From the NCBI GenBank assembly GCA_038496675.1, contig CM076649.1, positions 14,308,508-14,372,507 of the forward strand: a DNA stretch of 64,000 nt. Direction: 5' to 3'. Position numbers and translations under genes: made by a program. Positions 25,301-38,670 of the stretch are shown piece by piece (the stretch's first letter is position 1; the number at the start of each line of letters is the position of its first letter). Source of the stretch: Rachycentron canadum. Taxonomy: Eukaryota > Chordata > Actinopteri > Carangiformes > Rachycentridae. The notes under the pieces are model-generated. The model did no database searches and was not told where the DNA came from. It was given only the letters and a program-made list of their open reading frames with translations.

Positions 25301-28300
25301 GCTGTGACAGCAGGGCAGTGGGATGAAAAGAAACGATCATTACAAAGAAGCGATACTTCCTGGTTTTCAAAGGCATATCGGATAGCTATCCATTCTCAGA
25401 AAAGCGAAGCTCTGCATGTATGATAAACACATCCAAGCAGACTTAAAGTGGATTGAAATCTGATTTCTCCAAACTGGTAGTTTGTTGTGTAGCGATATCA
25501 TTTATTTCTTCATATATCCACGGCCCTCTGTCCAGATGATAACAGCAGCTGAAGTAAAATTAAATGCTTCCAGTAATTCCAACACATACTGTATAAGGAC
25601 AAACACACTGAGCTGCTGTAGCCTTCAGCTGATCTCTGGTCGGTTCAACCACTGAATGATCTCTATGGCTGAGGGAGTGATGTAAGTTAGAGCCCATGAA
25701 GACAGTTTAATTTTTATCTTGTTTGTGGTTCATTAATAAGGTTCATTAATGTGTCTGTGGTAGGGAAAGTTAGTTATTATATAACAAACTATTCATTTAT
25801 TTATCCAGGATGAAACGATGCATTCATGTTGTATTTTCTTTTCTTTTCTTTGTTCTGTTTTTATTTTTCCATCTTGAATGTGCCATACAAAATAAGGCCT
25901 GGGAAGGAAAACAAAATATGATTATTGACCTGCAATGTATCTATACTATTACAAATCACTATAGTACATACAAGTATGCGAACTGATTTCCTGCAAAACC
26001 TAATTTGTCCTGGTAAACTGGTTTTGTATTAATTGTGTTTAGAAGAAATGATGCTGCCAGAGAGTGAATATTTATAGATATGTGCCTTATGGCAGAGCAG
26101 AAGAGAACATTTAAGTGGGAACACGTTACTAACTGGGTTGGTGTATGTTTGCAGAAAGCGATGAAGTCACTTCCTTTGTGTGAGTTGGCTGCACTATAAT
26201 CAGAATTGATGAAAAACCTTTAGAAACCAGTGTGACCCCTGCTTTCCTTTTCACCAATACAATAATGAGGTATAATCTTCTCGGGACATTGCTGTCACAT
26301 TAGTGTCACATATAAAGTACTTTTTCAGTCAAATTCCAAAAAATGACACAGCTATTCTGCCTGACATTAATATCACTCCTGAGCTGCAGCAGACAAATGA
26401 AATTACTTTGCTACAAGTGCCAGCTCTGCTTTCAGCTCTATCAGGACTATGTGAAAAATTAACTCTACTGTGCATCAGCCTTTTATCTCTGGATTTACAA
26501 GGATACTGTTTTAATTCTCTTTTGTTGTATAATAATTCACCAGGTTTTCATTTCACAACCGTCAGCTGCCAGAGAAAATAATGTCTCAAATGAAAAATGC
26601 AAGACTAAAAAAAAAAAAAAGACAACCCCCCCCCCCCCAAAAAAAAAAAACTACAAGGTCATTTTGTTTTGAATGCTTTTGTGCTTTTGAACTGACACAC
26701 ATTCATCCATGACAAAGACACTTCAATCAAAGCCTGAGTCCTTTGAGACACTTGCCGGTAATTTCAAACACTGTATTAATTGACTCATTGTAGCTGTACT
26801 TCAATCAATTCATTTTCTTAATGCAGTCACTCACTTTGCTCTGGGTTTAACTGACATCATTTATAAAATGTGAGTGTTTGCAGTTGGGTACAGTGCATTT
26901 GGAGAGACCCCTTAAATTCTTTTCATACTCACACACATATGTTGCAGCATTATGCTAAAGAAACTCCCTCATCAATGTAAACTCAAAACCCCATAATGAT
27001 GGGGAATCTACAGAAATATCATATTAAAAATAAATATTCAGACTATGAGACTTCCTACCGTTTGTCTTGATCATCTTTGAGGTGTATCTACTCCACCTGT
27101 GGTAAATAAAATTGATTGAACATGATTTGGAATCGCACACACCAGTCTATCTAAAGCATATCAGAACAAAAACCTGAGCAGTGAGGTGGAAGGAACTGCC
27201 TGCAGAGCCCAGAGACAGGATTGTGTTGAGGCTCAGATCTGGGGAAGACTTCAAAAATGTCTGCTGCACTGGGGGTTACCAAGAGCAGAGCAGATGAATC
27301 CTAAGCCTCATGCCTGGTTTTCTCCACATGTGATGCTTTGAGTTGAGAACAAATTTCAATTTTGACTTCTGTTTCTCACAGTCTGGGAGTCCTCTAGGTG
27401 CTTTTTTGAAATCTTTCCAAATGTGCTGTATAATGAGTCTGAGACATGCTTTGATAATGAACAGTGAAAATTACTGTTGGGATTTTATTGATAAATGCAT
27501 TTCTCTACATGCATTTCTTGTGTATTGCAGTACATTAAAGCTTTCTACAATAAGACATGGATTGAGAGATACGGAGAGCCCATTAGAGCAGAGACAGCCA
27601 CCCTCCTCTGGTCCATCACCGTGTCCATATTTGCTATCGGAGGCCTTCTTGGAGCATTGTCTGTCTCTTTTATCATCAAAGTACTTGGAAGGTGAGTTGG
27701 CGCACATATGCTCATAATAATAACATGTATCACTGCAGTGCACTGGCCCTGGACACGTTTCTTGAAATATAAATGGTAGGTCCAGTCAGAAAACTTTGTG
27801 TCTCACGCAGGTTTTCACATTCAATGACCTGTAGCTGGGACGCTAGTGATGCTGCTGTGGCTCAGTTTGATGTTTAGACCTGATGAATGAACCTGAATAC
27901 AGAGAAAGAGAAATAAAGAGGAATAATACAATATAATCACTGGAATTTAGACCAGAATAGAGTAAGAAACATTTGTAACAAATGGCATGATGCTTGTTGA
28001 ACAGAAAATAATTATCGTTTTCATCTCTTGATTTAGCATCAGAAAACCTATTTTCCAGTTTAAAGTGATGTGTAGTAAGCCAGTACTATTTTGCCCTCAC
28101 TCTAAAGCTGGAATCAGTAAATGGAGGCCCTGTGGAGGTGAATGGGCCTGCATGATCAGGCTGGTCTAGTTTTGAAAAACAAATCTTCTGGAGATAGCAC
28201 TGTAATTTTTCCTTTTTGCTCCTCCACTTTCTCATCTCAGCGTATGACTTGCTGTACAGACACCTTTTTATTGCCCAGCTGATGAATGCTCTCCCTTTTT

Positions 28301-30843
28301 AGAGCTTTCTTTTCTTTTTTCTTTGTCAGGCAAAAAAGGAAAAGCCACAGTGACATTTCTCAGTGGATTCTGTAACTGCGTTTAATGTGTCACCCTTATA
28401 ACATATACTACAGTACCTTTGTTTTAGTATTAGGTGAGACTATCAGACAAGTGTTCCCTTAGTTTTATGTAAATTATTGATCATAATTTTGGACTGTAAA
28501 TGGACTATCATTCTTTCTTGTCTGTTAAGGTGGCACTTAATCAATGCTCTGTACTTAAGAAAACGTGCAAATGGACAAAACACAATAAAAATATTCATTA
28601 ATTAGACAACACAGGTGCTGCAAAAAACACACAGCACAACCAAGGACAGAAACTAACTGCAAGTATCACAGATTAATCTGGATCTAAAATCCACTGTTTA
28701 CAGGGGCCATAAAAAAGTTATGCTGGTAACACTGTCAATCACAGCACCCAAGCACAGACACATACGCAGGTGCAGCAAAGCAACTTGAAGAGGACCAGGC
28801 TTATAGACAGATGGATGGATGGGCAGGCAGGCAGGAAGGCAGGTGGACGGTTATAGAGAACATATCACATGCTGGTAGCAGGTACATAGGTGAGCATAGG
28901 CAGACAATCTGACAAGGAGCGGGTGGAGATGGCTGATTTAAGTACTAGCTGGGAAAAAGGGAACTGAGAACAGGTGTGTGAGTGGGCAGGGAAGCTCAGG
29001 TGATTGAGAGTAGAAGAGAGGTGAGCAGATGGATCTGGGTAGGGAGGAGAGTCTGAGGACACCAGGTGGGCAGATGGAGAGGCCTGAGACAGGAACAGTA
29101 GCAGTAGGGTGTATCAGAGGAGGGAACAATAGAGTCCAAGGATGAATCCTCACAGACATTTTTCTGGAGACGTTTTTCTATGAGTGTTGACACAAATGTG
29201 GGGCTGTCTTACTGTGGCGTTCATCTCCTCCTTACTACACATAAAATGTTTGGTGTAATTTTATTCAGACTGGGAGCCAGTGTGATGAGTTTTGTCTGAT
29301 TTCAGTCTGGCTGTGATGTTTCAGGACTGTATGTCCTTCTGTCCAGGACAGGGACCTCAGTGCTATGAAATAATATACATTCAAACTAGGCCATTATCCA
29401 TTAATGATGAGGATGTCACGCCCAGAGCAGGGAAAGACTTATGACGCTTTCACTCTGAGTCATTTGAGAAAATTAAGGTGCCCTTAAGATTCACCTTGGA
29501 TTTCTCAGGTGGCGATCCTCGCTATGTTGATTAGGCTGAGACGTATTATTCATTCTCCCTCCATAGTCTTTGCTTGACATCTGTGGACCAGCTGCTTCTT
29601 TTACACAGTGTCTTGGAAAGGTTGAAATTCAGATGTCAGGGAGAAGAGTTGAATATATATTAGAAAATGAGGGCACATGGATCCATCTGAAAGAGAAATA
29701 CTTCAAGGAGGGACCAAGTAGTTCATTAAAAGTTTGCCAGTGAAGCTTAGGGAAATTTCTTTTTCCTTTTTTTTTTTTAATGGTGGCGTCTGAATATTTC
29801 AACACAGAAACATTTTTATGACCTAGTGATCATATAAAGGTTGAACTGTCTAGTAAGTTAGATTACTGTTAGATTTATACACAGAGAGAGAAAACACTTG
29901 AAGGAAGCAAATGATGTAGCTTATGATGGTACTTCTACTGCTGTCTGAAATACATTAAAGTGCTTCCTTTGGCAGGGCTGAGTGAGAAAACCTTCAACTC
30001 AGATCAGACCCAATCTACTCTTGAGACAATCTCAAGTGTGTAGGAGTAAACCTGAGTGAGAGAAGAAAAGAACAATCACACAACAAAACTGCTGCTAAAA
30101 TCTAAACTAAACCAAAATCAACTGAAAAAAAAAACAAAACACATTTTCCATTGACCTTTGGCATTAGATAATAAAACTGCTTTGATTCAAATGCAATAAT
30201 CCTCCAACAACTATGATCTTGCCCTCTATCTGTGAGGGCAACATCCTTTTAATAAATTTACTTAAGTATTAAGTATTTGATGTAATGAGCACACAAGGGC
30301 CATCTGAATGCACCATTAATTTTAGTCTCAAATGAGCTGAGCAGGCCCCGATTCAGGCCTGCCCTTCAGGTTCTCTGAAAAGGGATCATGCTAATATGCT
30401 CTGTCCCTGCGTGAGGAGGGTGACAGCTCACTGTAGGTATTCATGCTGTATAACTGCTATATTTTTCTGCTTTGTGAACCTTTCTTCAGAATATCAACTC
30501 AGTTTGTCCATTTCTATATCCTCTTTAAGCCTTGACTTACATAATTGTCATCATTATAAGTAAGAATTTAAACTTGTAATGGACAAGAATTTGTATACCA
30601 TTTTTGTTGGCTCAATTTAACCTGTGCTTATATAGCAGATGTCCTCTGCTCTGACACCGTTTTCAAACCATATTCTTCTTCTGGCCATAGGAAGGGAACC
30701 TTGCTGGTGAATAACAGTTTTGCTGTAATAGCTGCACTGCTGCTGTCCCTGGGTGAGAGGGCAAAATCTTTTGAGATGCTCATCATTGGCCGGTTCATAA
30801 TGGGGGTGGACTCTGGTAAGTTTTACTCACAGCTTACCAACAA

Positions 30844-30887
<44 letters not shown>

Positions 30888-33800
30888 TTTGATCAAAGCT
30901 AAACAGATCTAACAGCCAAACAAATGAACACATTTACCTGAACTGCTGAGTGCCACAAAATGTAATTTTATCTTTTGGCTGTATTACAGAGGTAGAGCAT
31001 GTGTTGACTGTTTCAAATGCACAGGTCATCTGTATCAGTATAGGTAATCATGGTGATGCCCCACAGTTCATGGCCATTTAGCATTCGTCATATGTTGCTG
31101 GAGGTTATATAGCATCAGTAAAGGTGTTTGGCTTGTGTTTTCTGTGCTCAAACTCCTCCATTTGACTAAGTAGCATGCCATGTATTTTTTTTTTTTTTGC
31201 TGGCAGGCGTAGCTCTCAGTGCCCTCCCCATGTACCTTGGAGAAATTTCCCCAAGACACATCAGAGGGTCCATTGGCCAGTTCAACTCCATCCTGATCTG
31301 CTTGGGAGTGTTTACGGGACAAGTGCTGGGACTGCCCCAGCTGCTGGGCCAGGTCAGTGTTGTTAAAAATGTGGATGTCGTATTTGTCATCTCACTTGTT
31401 TATAGTCTTTTGACAGTTGGAGTTTATAATAGAGAGCTAATATGAAATGTTGAAGACACAACCTCTGCAGAAACATGTCATTTTTCTTTCACTTTTTGTG
31501 AAGAAGATTTATTGACTTTGTACATCCAGAGAAAACTTATTGATTTTTCTTTTGACCTTAATAAAGTCTGAGTTTGCTTTGGGGCCAACATCCAGGAAGT
31601 ACTCCAATTTAAACTGCGTTTCCACTCTATAGCATTCAGATTGTGGATGCTGTTAGTAGGTTATTTGTACAACTCAGCATTAGATGTTGAATTTGAAGCA
31701 ACTATGAGTCAAATGTGAACCCATCAAGTGATGCTTTGACTTCTTTAGCTGCACAAGCCTGTTGCCCAAACACTAGTCACATGCACCCCAGTCTGCTCTA
31801 CAAAGATCAGACAAACACACACTTGAGGAAATAGAATAAGGTTTGTAATGTCCATTTGTAGCTCCAGTTTGTTTTCTTCTTCAATAATGAAAAAAAGGAG
31901 AAAAATTAAGAACAATGAAGATTAAATAAAAATTCACCGTCTTGCACCACATCCCCACCCCAAATGTTTTCAATACATTTCAATTTACACATACATTTAT
32001 GGTAATAATAAATGGGGACTCTTTTTCTATCTCTATTTCTCCACTACCAAGAGCAGAGCTGATAGGTACTACGGTTTTCAAAAATTTGCCCCTGCTGAAT
32101 CCTGGGTTTCAGTTCCCATTCCTTGAGATGACAGGCGTTTAGGAAAAGTTGCAGGACAGATTGTATCAGTCTAGTTTAAGAAATCTCAGAACTGAAACAC
32201 CAGTTGCAACATTTCCTCTGTGTTTTAGCCCAGGATGGCTGTGTTGTCCCTAACCTCTAATCTCTACCCACATCCCTTTGGTTTCACACTAATTCACACT
32301 TTTATTCACGTAACTGGTAAATGTTGCATATCTGACATGTCAACCTATGAACAGCCTCAGAGGTTCTCTTGTTGACACTAGGGTGTGAATTAGCCTGGAA
32401 GCCTGAAAGGCCAAGGACTTTCCATTCGTCAGTAGATGTGATGAAACCTTGTGGGTGAGTGACATGGCTTTTTCAACTCTAGAGCAGCTGCAGTCCAGTG
32501 GATAGTTTCATTTCAAGCTGACATTCAAGTTTAGAAAAAAAAAACAACCTCCTTTCACACATACTGATTTGCCATCCCCCTTTCTCAAGACAAATGTATA
32601 GTGCAGGCTATCTGACAGCGCTTTGCTTCATGTCTTCCTCAGCCACTTAAGTAATGAACTCATGATTGTGCCTTACCCTGTGTTTGATTGGTTCTATCTC
32701 TCCCTGGTTTCAGTAAGATATCGGCAAGAACTCTCAATCTCACTTTGTTTGCCCCAGAGGAAATGCTAAATGCCCCTTTAACCGTAATGCTCACCTTACA
32801 TAAGTTTAGCCATGTTGACTCAACCTACTGCTGAGACATTTTTCATGATGATTGTGATCCCGTCCCCATCTATACAGTTATTACAATATTATTATATTTA
32901 TTCATTTATTCATCTGTTTAATTTCACTTTATCTCTTAGGGCTGAAAACAGACATTAGCCCAAGGCACATACACTTTGAAACCCAAATTCAGTTGCGTAA
33001 TGTGAACAGAAAGCCAGTGATGTAACACTATCTACTCCTGGCACATTCTGTTGACTTAATATCATTGCTTACTGTTGGCACTATATTATAAAATTAATGA
33101 CTGAATGCAGTTCTTCTGAATTGCTCTCCCAAATTTAAAGCATTTGATTATATCCTTTGGCATAAATGACTAGTTATTATGTAAGGCTCACCCTCTGTTG
33201 TTATTGTGTATGTATGTGTATATTACTTTTTTTGGTTTAGTTTTCAATACAAATACTGTCTGTACCACTACACCACAATGAGTAGTGACAGCTAAATATT
33301 GCTGTCAAATTAAACTCTTATAATACTTGATACATTTACCTAATTTCTGACAATGAAAATCAGTAAATTGAAGACTTTTAATTTGCAAAACAAGGGGAAG
33401 ATGTTTCAGATCTTTTCAGATACAGATGTTACAGAATGAATAGATAAATAAAAATGCTGACATGGAGCAAAGTCAGTTATGACCTGTTATAGCCCCAAGG
33501 AGAACCAGAACATTTCTCGGGAGCCTGAGGGACGTTTTGTCCTGTGAGGTGCACTGGCTCACTTGTTTATGATGGTTATCTCGCTGAACTGCTGTGACTA
33601 ACACCACGTGTCCATAAATGAAATGGATAGTTGAAATGAACATTGATTTAATTCTAAAAATCATCAATTGTTGCTCAGCAGTTAGAAAAGTAAATATGTG
33701 CAAACAGAAAAAAGTCACAAGAATTTTGTTTACCATCGTTCAGACTGAGATAAAGACAGAGATTGATTTATTTACTTTTGACATAATATAATTAAAGACT

Positions 33801-36800
33801 ACATAGTTTCTGCTATGACTATATAGTGCAGAACATTCATCCTGCACTTTCCCCTTTAATAACATGTAATTACTAAAATTCTTTATATCTATAATTCAAC
33901 ATTCAATGTTTCTCCTAAAAAAAATATTTTTCAGGTTTTTCTGATGATCCTGGTATTACACAATGTGGCTGTTATTGTTGTAGATTCGCAGTACTGTGCA
34001 AAAGTCTTAGGCCACCCTTAGATTTGTTGTTTTATTAATGCTATAATGAACATATATAATTACTTATGAGTCTCTTTATTAGAATCCAACTAGAAAATAG
34101 AAAATAGGAAATGTGTACACTTGAGCAATAGCAGGAACCTGGCTCTTAAACTTAAATGGAATGGAGCCATAATTCATGTCATTGCTAACACCTGTATTTG
34201 TATTTGACTGATTTCATGTCAAAATGATGCTGTGAAAAAGGTCCATTACACCAGGTTTGTGCAAGGCATGCTTGAGCATTACATACACATGTTGTATGAG
34301 GTTAACCCACTGGAAGCTGCTAATATGTATAAGACCAACTTTCATTTCATCATTCCATTCAAAATGAGAAAAGATCACAGAATCTGACAGACATAAAATC
34401 ATGATTTTTCCATCAGCAAGGCCGCTCTCAAAAGGAAATCAACAAACAACTAGATACTTCAAACTTGGCACAACATTGACATTAATTAGGGTCCCATTCA
34501 ATTTAGGTTTAAGAGACAGGTTCCTGCTATTGCTCAAGTGTACAGGGAGGTCAAACTAAATACTCATCACTCACCCACCACTCTGTTCTTTTTGATTTTA
34601 TCCCTGTTTTTTAATACTGCATGCACATTTCCTGTATTTTCTGGTTTTATTCTACTAAAGAAAAAAATATATATGGTCATTACAGCATTGATAAAACAAC
34701 AAATATCCACAGTACTGTGGATTTAGATGATATTGTACATCATTATTATAAAAATAATGTATGTAACTTTCTGTTGCATCGCTGCCATGAAAAAGCTAGT
34801 CTGAATCACGGCTAATTGGGAGAGAAATTCAAATATGTCAAATGGTGCTTTTTCTCTTTTTGGTGTTATGTCATATGTGACTAAAGCCGATTTTTTTTTT
34901 TTTTTTTTTTTTTTAACAATTACTTTTTTACAAAGGAACAGTGTGAGTTTGTCCTGCAGCGGCCTACACAGTGGCTCAGGCAGCAGTGTTACAGACAAAA
35001 ATTAAATAAATGTAGAGACACTGAACAGCTTTGTTCTGTCAGTGCTATAAACCTACTGCACCACCCAGCTGCCTGCTTTTAGTCTAATGATGTGCTGCAG
35101 GTGTTGGCAGACTCAACTAAAAAAAAATGGCAGAAACTTCATTGCTGTCATGCGCAAGACACATTAATACATTAAATCAGTCTGTGTAATTTAAATGAGC
35201 ATTCCCAACAAATATCAGGGCATGTTTTGATTGATGTTTTGTCACTAAATTAAGTTGAAATTGTTGACGGTGTACACTAGCTTCATCTTTGACAAATTAA
35301 TAACTGCTCACTGAAACATCCATTAGCAAGTTATTATAAAATGACTGACAGTGAAGTAATACGAGCAATACAAAGATAATGTAAAGAGTTTAAGGAGACA
35401 GAACACGTTCATACTGAGGCTAGAGCTCTTCTTCTTGACTGTGTTATGGTGTGTGAGGTGAATGTGATTTGTAAATGTGAGCCGGCACATCAATCACAGC
35501 AGCAGCTGTCTTCATATACCTACTGAGACATGATGGTGCAGGCGAATGTGCAGCGTCTGGAATTGTCTGTATTTGTTTGACTGTGGCTTTGAAGTACATT
35601 ATCATGTTCAACTAGAATACAGCCATATCCTGTTTTGTCTGGAGCTTATTCTTCCTGCTGTAACATATGTGCAGTAGCTACTGCACATTTCCATCTCCAT
35701 TTCCCTTCATTCCAACAATTACAATATAAGAGCAGCAAACATATTTGTAATCATAGCCAGCGCATGAAGCTCCTATTTTCCATAATTTCTATAGGCCTGT
35801 GTATATCTTGCACAAAGGCTTGTGTGCTGTTGTGCTTAATCTGCTTTCTTTTAGCTTCTTGATGTCTTTTCCATGGTTTTTCTTTTCAGCGGTAAAGAAT
35901 CATATTCTGAGTTTGATTAAAAATGACACTTCTTAAGCCACTTGACTTTGATGCCTGGCTCTTGAATTATTATCATAGCAAGTTAAACCAGTATTATTTT
36001 CCCCTAAAAGTATGTTATCATGTTTTCTTTCACAAACTGAAAGAAAATATCAATACTGTTTAGATTTTCCTGTATTGTATTGAAATGTGCATCCTATCAT
36101 TGATGATATTATTTTCCTTTATGTATTTTCACTGTCACTTTTTCCTGACATTTACACATAGGCATAATGTCACAGTGTTGATCAGACACTCATTTTTAAT
36201 TTATGAGTATTGTTTGTTCCATCCATCACTTTGACCTGCAGACCACCTTTATAAATATCATATAAAGCTGTATATCTTCATGCAGCCATTGTTATGTATT
36301 CATATCCCCTCTGTGATGCCCTGTCCTTGGCATTTGACAAAAGCGTCACAGACATATGTGACATATCTGATGATAATGCCATCGTGGTCTTTACTGGCCT
36401 TTGGTTATGAGACTCACACAGGTTTCCTCTCATTGGAGGCCTCTGTTAATGGGATCCAGTCTAAGATGTCACTTGTGAAACACGGCATTCACCACTTTGC
36501 GTTTAACAAAATGCAGAATGGTGATAGGCTTTGACAAATGATAATTACTCTAACCTTTATGCTTTGCCACTGACCTTGTCCCAATAGGGAAAGATGTTTA
36601 TTCCAGCATTATAGCAGGAACAGGCTTTTAGCCAGTCTGTCACTAAACTCCCCTGAGACACTGAACTCATCAGCAATGCCTTAAACACTGCTTACAGCAG
36701 TAAGGTTACATTCAGTGGCCTCAATTGGCCCATATCTATGCTCTGTCTCCTCCATCACACCTGACTATGGCTTCAGACGGTTGTGTTTGTGTAAAAATGG

Positions 36801-38589
36801 AAAAAAAAATGTCATTGGTTATATGTGTGGATGGTCACTGTAGTGCAATTCATTTTACACTGTGGTGTAATTCATCAGACACCAGTAATGTGACACTCTG
36901 GAAGAAAGTTAAACAATGCACCACACAGTACATACATATATACATCCACGCACCAGAAAAAACCAACACCACATGATTAGGTGAGTGAACAGTTTTTAAA
37001 ACATAATCTCTTACTTTCCTTCTACCTTTTGGTTCTATATACTGTAGTTCTTCTTCAACTTCTACCATGACTTGAAATAAAAAAAGATATATGGAACCTT
37101 TGGTTACATTTCCTGTAAGTAAGTTAGCGCTCTATGTTAGCCCTTCCTGTGAAGTGTGAATCTCACATAGGATACCATTTCCCCCTAAATATAAGGCGGA
37201 CTCCTTTCATGTTTTAAGAGTGGGACAGCAGACGCCCACGAGAGCCAACTGTCAAACTGCTCTTCAAAGAGGGTTTCAGAGAAAGAGGCTTACAGAGAAG
37301 GTGACACTCATTACAAACAGCTACAGGCAGAGGGATGATGGGCTTTTCTTCTGATCCTGGTATTCCAAGGACTGAGATTCTGGTTATGTGAGGCTTTTAA
37401 CAATAAGGTATTTGTTTTGTGAGAAGGTAATGGAAATGGTGCTGTGTTTATTCTATTCACAGATACACAATAACTCCAGACGTTTTTTATCTCCTAGTTA
37501 ATGGGCAGACTAATGGGGCATAACGGAAAAGTAGTTTGTTCCCCATTACTCAGTTAGAAAAATGGTATCTGTGCAGGAACAAATCCTTTTACTTTCAGGG
37601 ATTTAATAATTTGAGATTCCTCATTCATTACCAAATTCATAAAATTGCTATCTTTTCTGTGGTGCTTAATTTTACTTAGTTTTTTCTAATAACAATCAGG
37701 CTACCCAGAGGTTTCTGTCATGTGCGAGTGACAGCCAATTAAATCCCACTGACTGCTGTGGAAAAAAGCATTTGCTCTGGACTGTTACCGCCTGCACCAA
37801 TCTTCATAAAAATTAGTTGAGAGCAGGCTAATTTCTCACAGGGGGAATGGTGTGGTTGGTAAAGTAATTAAGACTTACCTAACACAAATAATATTATGCT
37901 GTACAACTGGATAGGTCAAAGATGTGAGCCACCTGACCTTTCTGTTCTCTATGTGAGAACTCACCTGTCTACACTAGCCCCCCTCTATGGCTTTGTAATG
38001 CTCCTTCTGCAACAACAGCCTGGGGTTCATGAAATACACATTCTAGTCTGTTTTGTTCATCTTCGTTCAGCTTCAGCCAACAAAGGAGTGTTTCATCCTT
38101 TGCTTTTGCTCAGTCACAGGAAGCCAATGTGTGACCTCCGGTCTCTGAATTCTCACTGGAGATAAAGATGGAATACAGCATTAAACCATTTGCCTGCTTT
38201 GTTTAGTTTAGTGTTAACAAGTCTCAAGTCAAAGATGGGCCTTCTGAGCTGTGATTTCTTTTATCATCAGGGATGATGGGATCAAGGCTGGCTCATGCAC
38301 TTAAAAGCACATGAGTCACACTATGAACAAGACAGGCCTAAGAAGACAGTGTTTGTGTGTGTGATCCAGGTTTTACTCGTGTTGGGGAGCTGAATTTGTT
38401 CACACAGTCACATCACATACAACAACTTGTGTATGGGCCAATGACATTTTTAGGTTGAAGGTGTGTTTTAAATTTAGGTTAAAGTTTGTTGAAGGTTAAA
38501 GTTTGTTGAAGGTTAGAGTAAGGGAAGAAGTAATTATGTTTAAGGCTAGAGTAAATGAATGTAATGTCCTCCTAAGTCATGTAGACATG

Positions 38590-38670
<81 letters not shown>

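Larger units (their letters stand above)
22473..27530 (+). other. slc2a9: slc2a9 intron 2
   Basis: A 5.1-kb intron. The first 4 kb are AT-rich with no recognised element; a poly-A/poly-C/poly-A block lies at 26607-26650. The last 640 bp hold a rearranged Tc1-like fragment that ends about 90 bp before exon 3. Confidence 0.8.
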
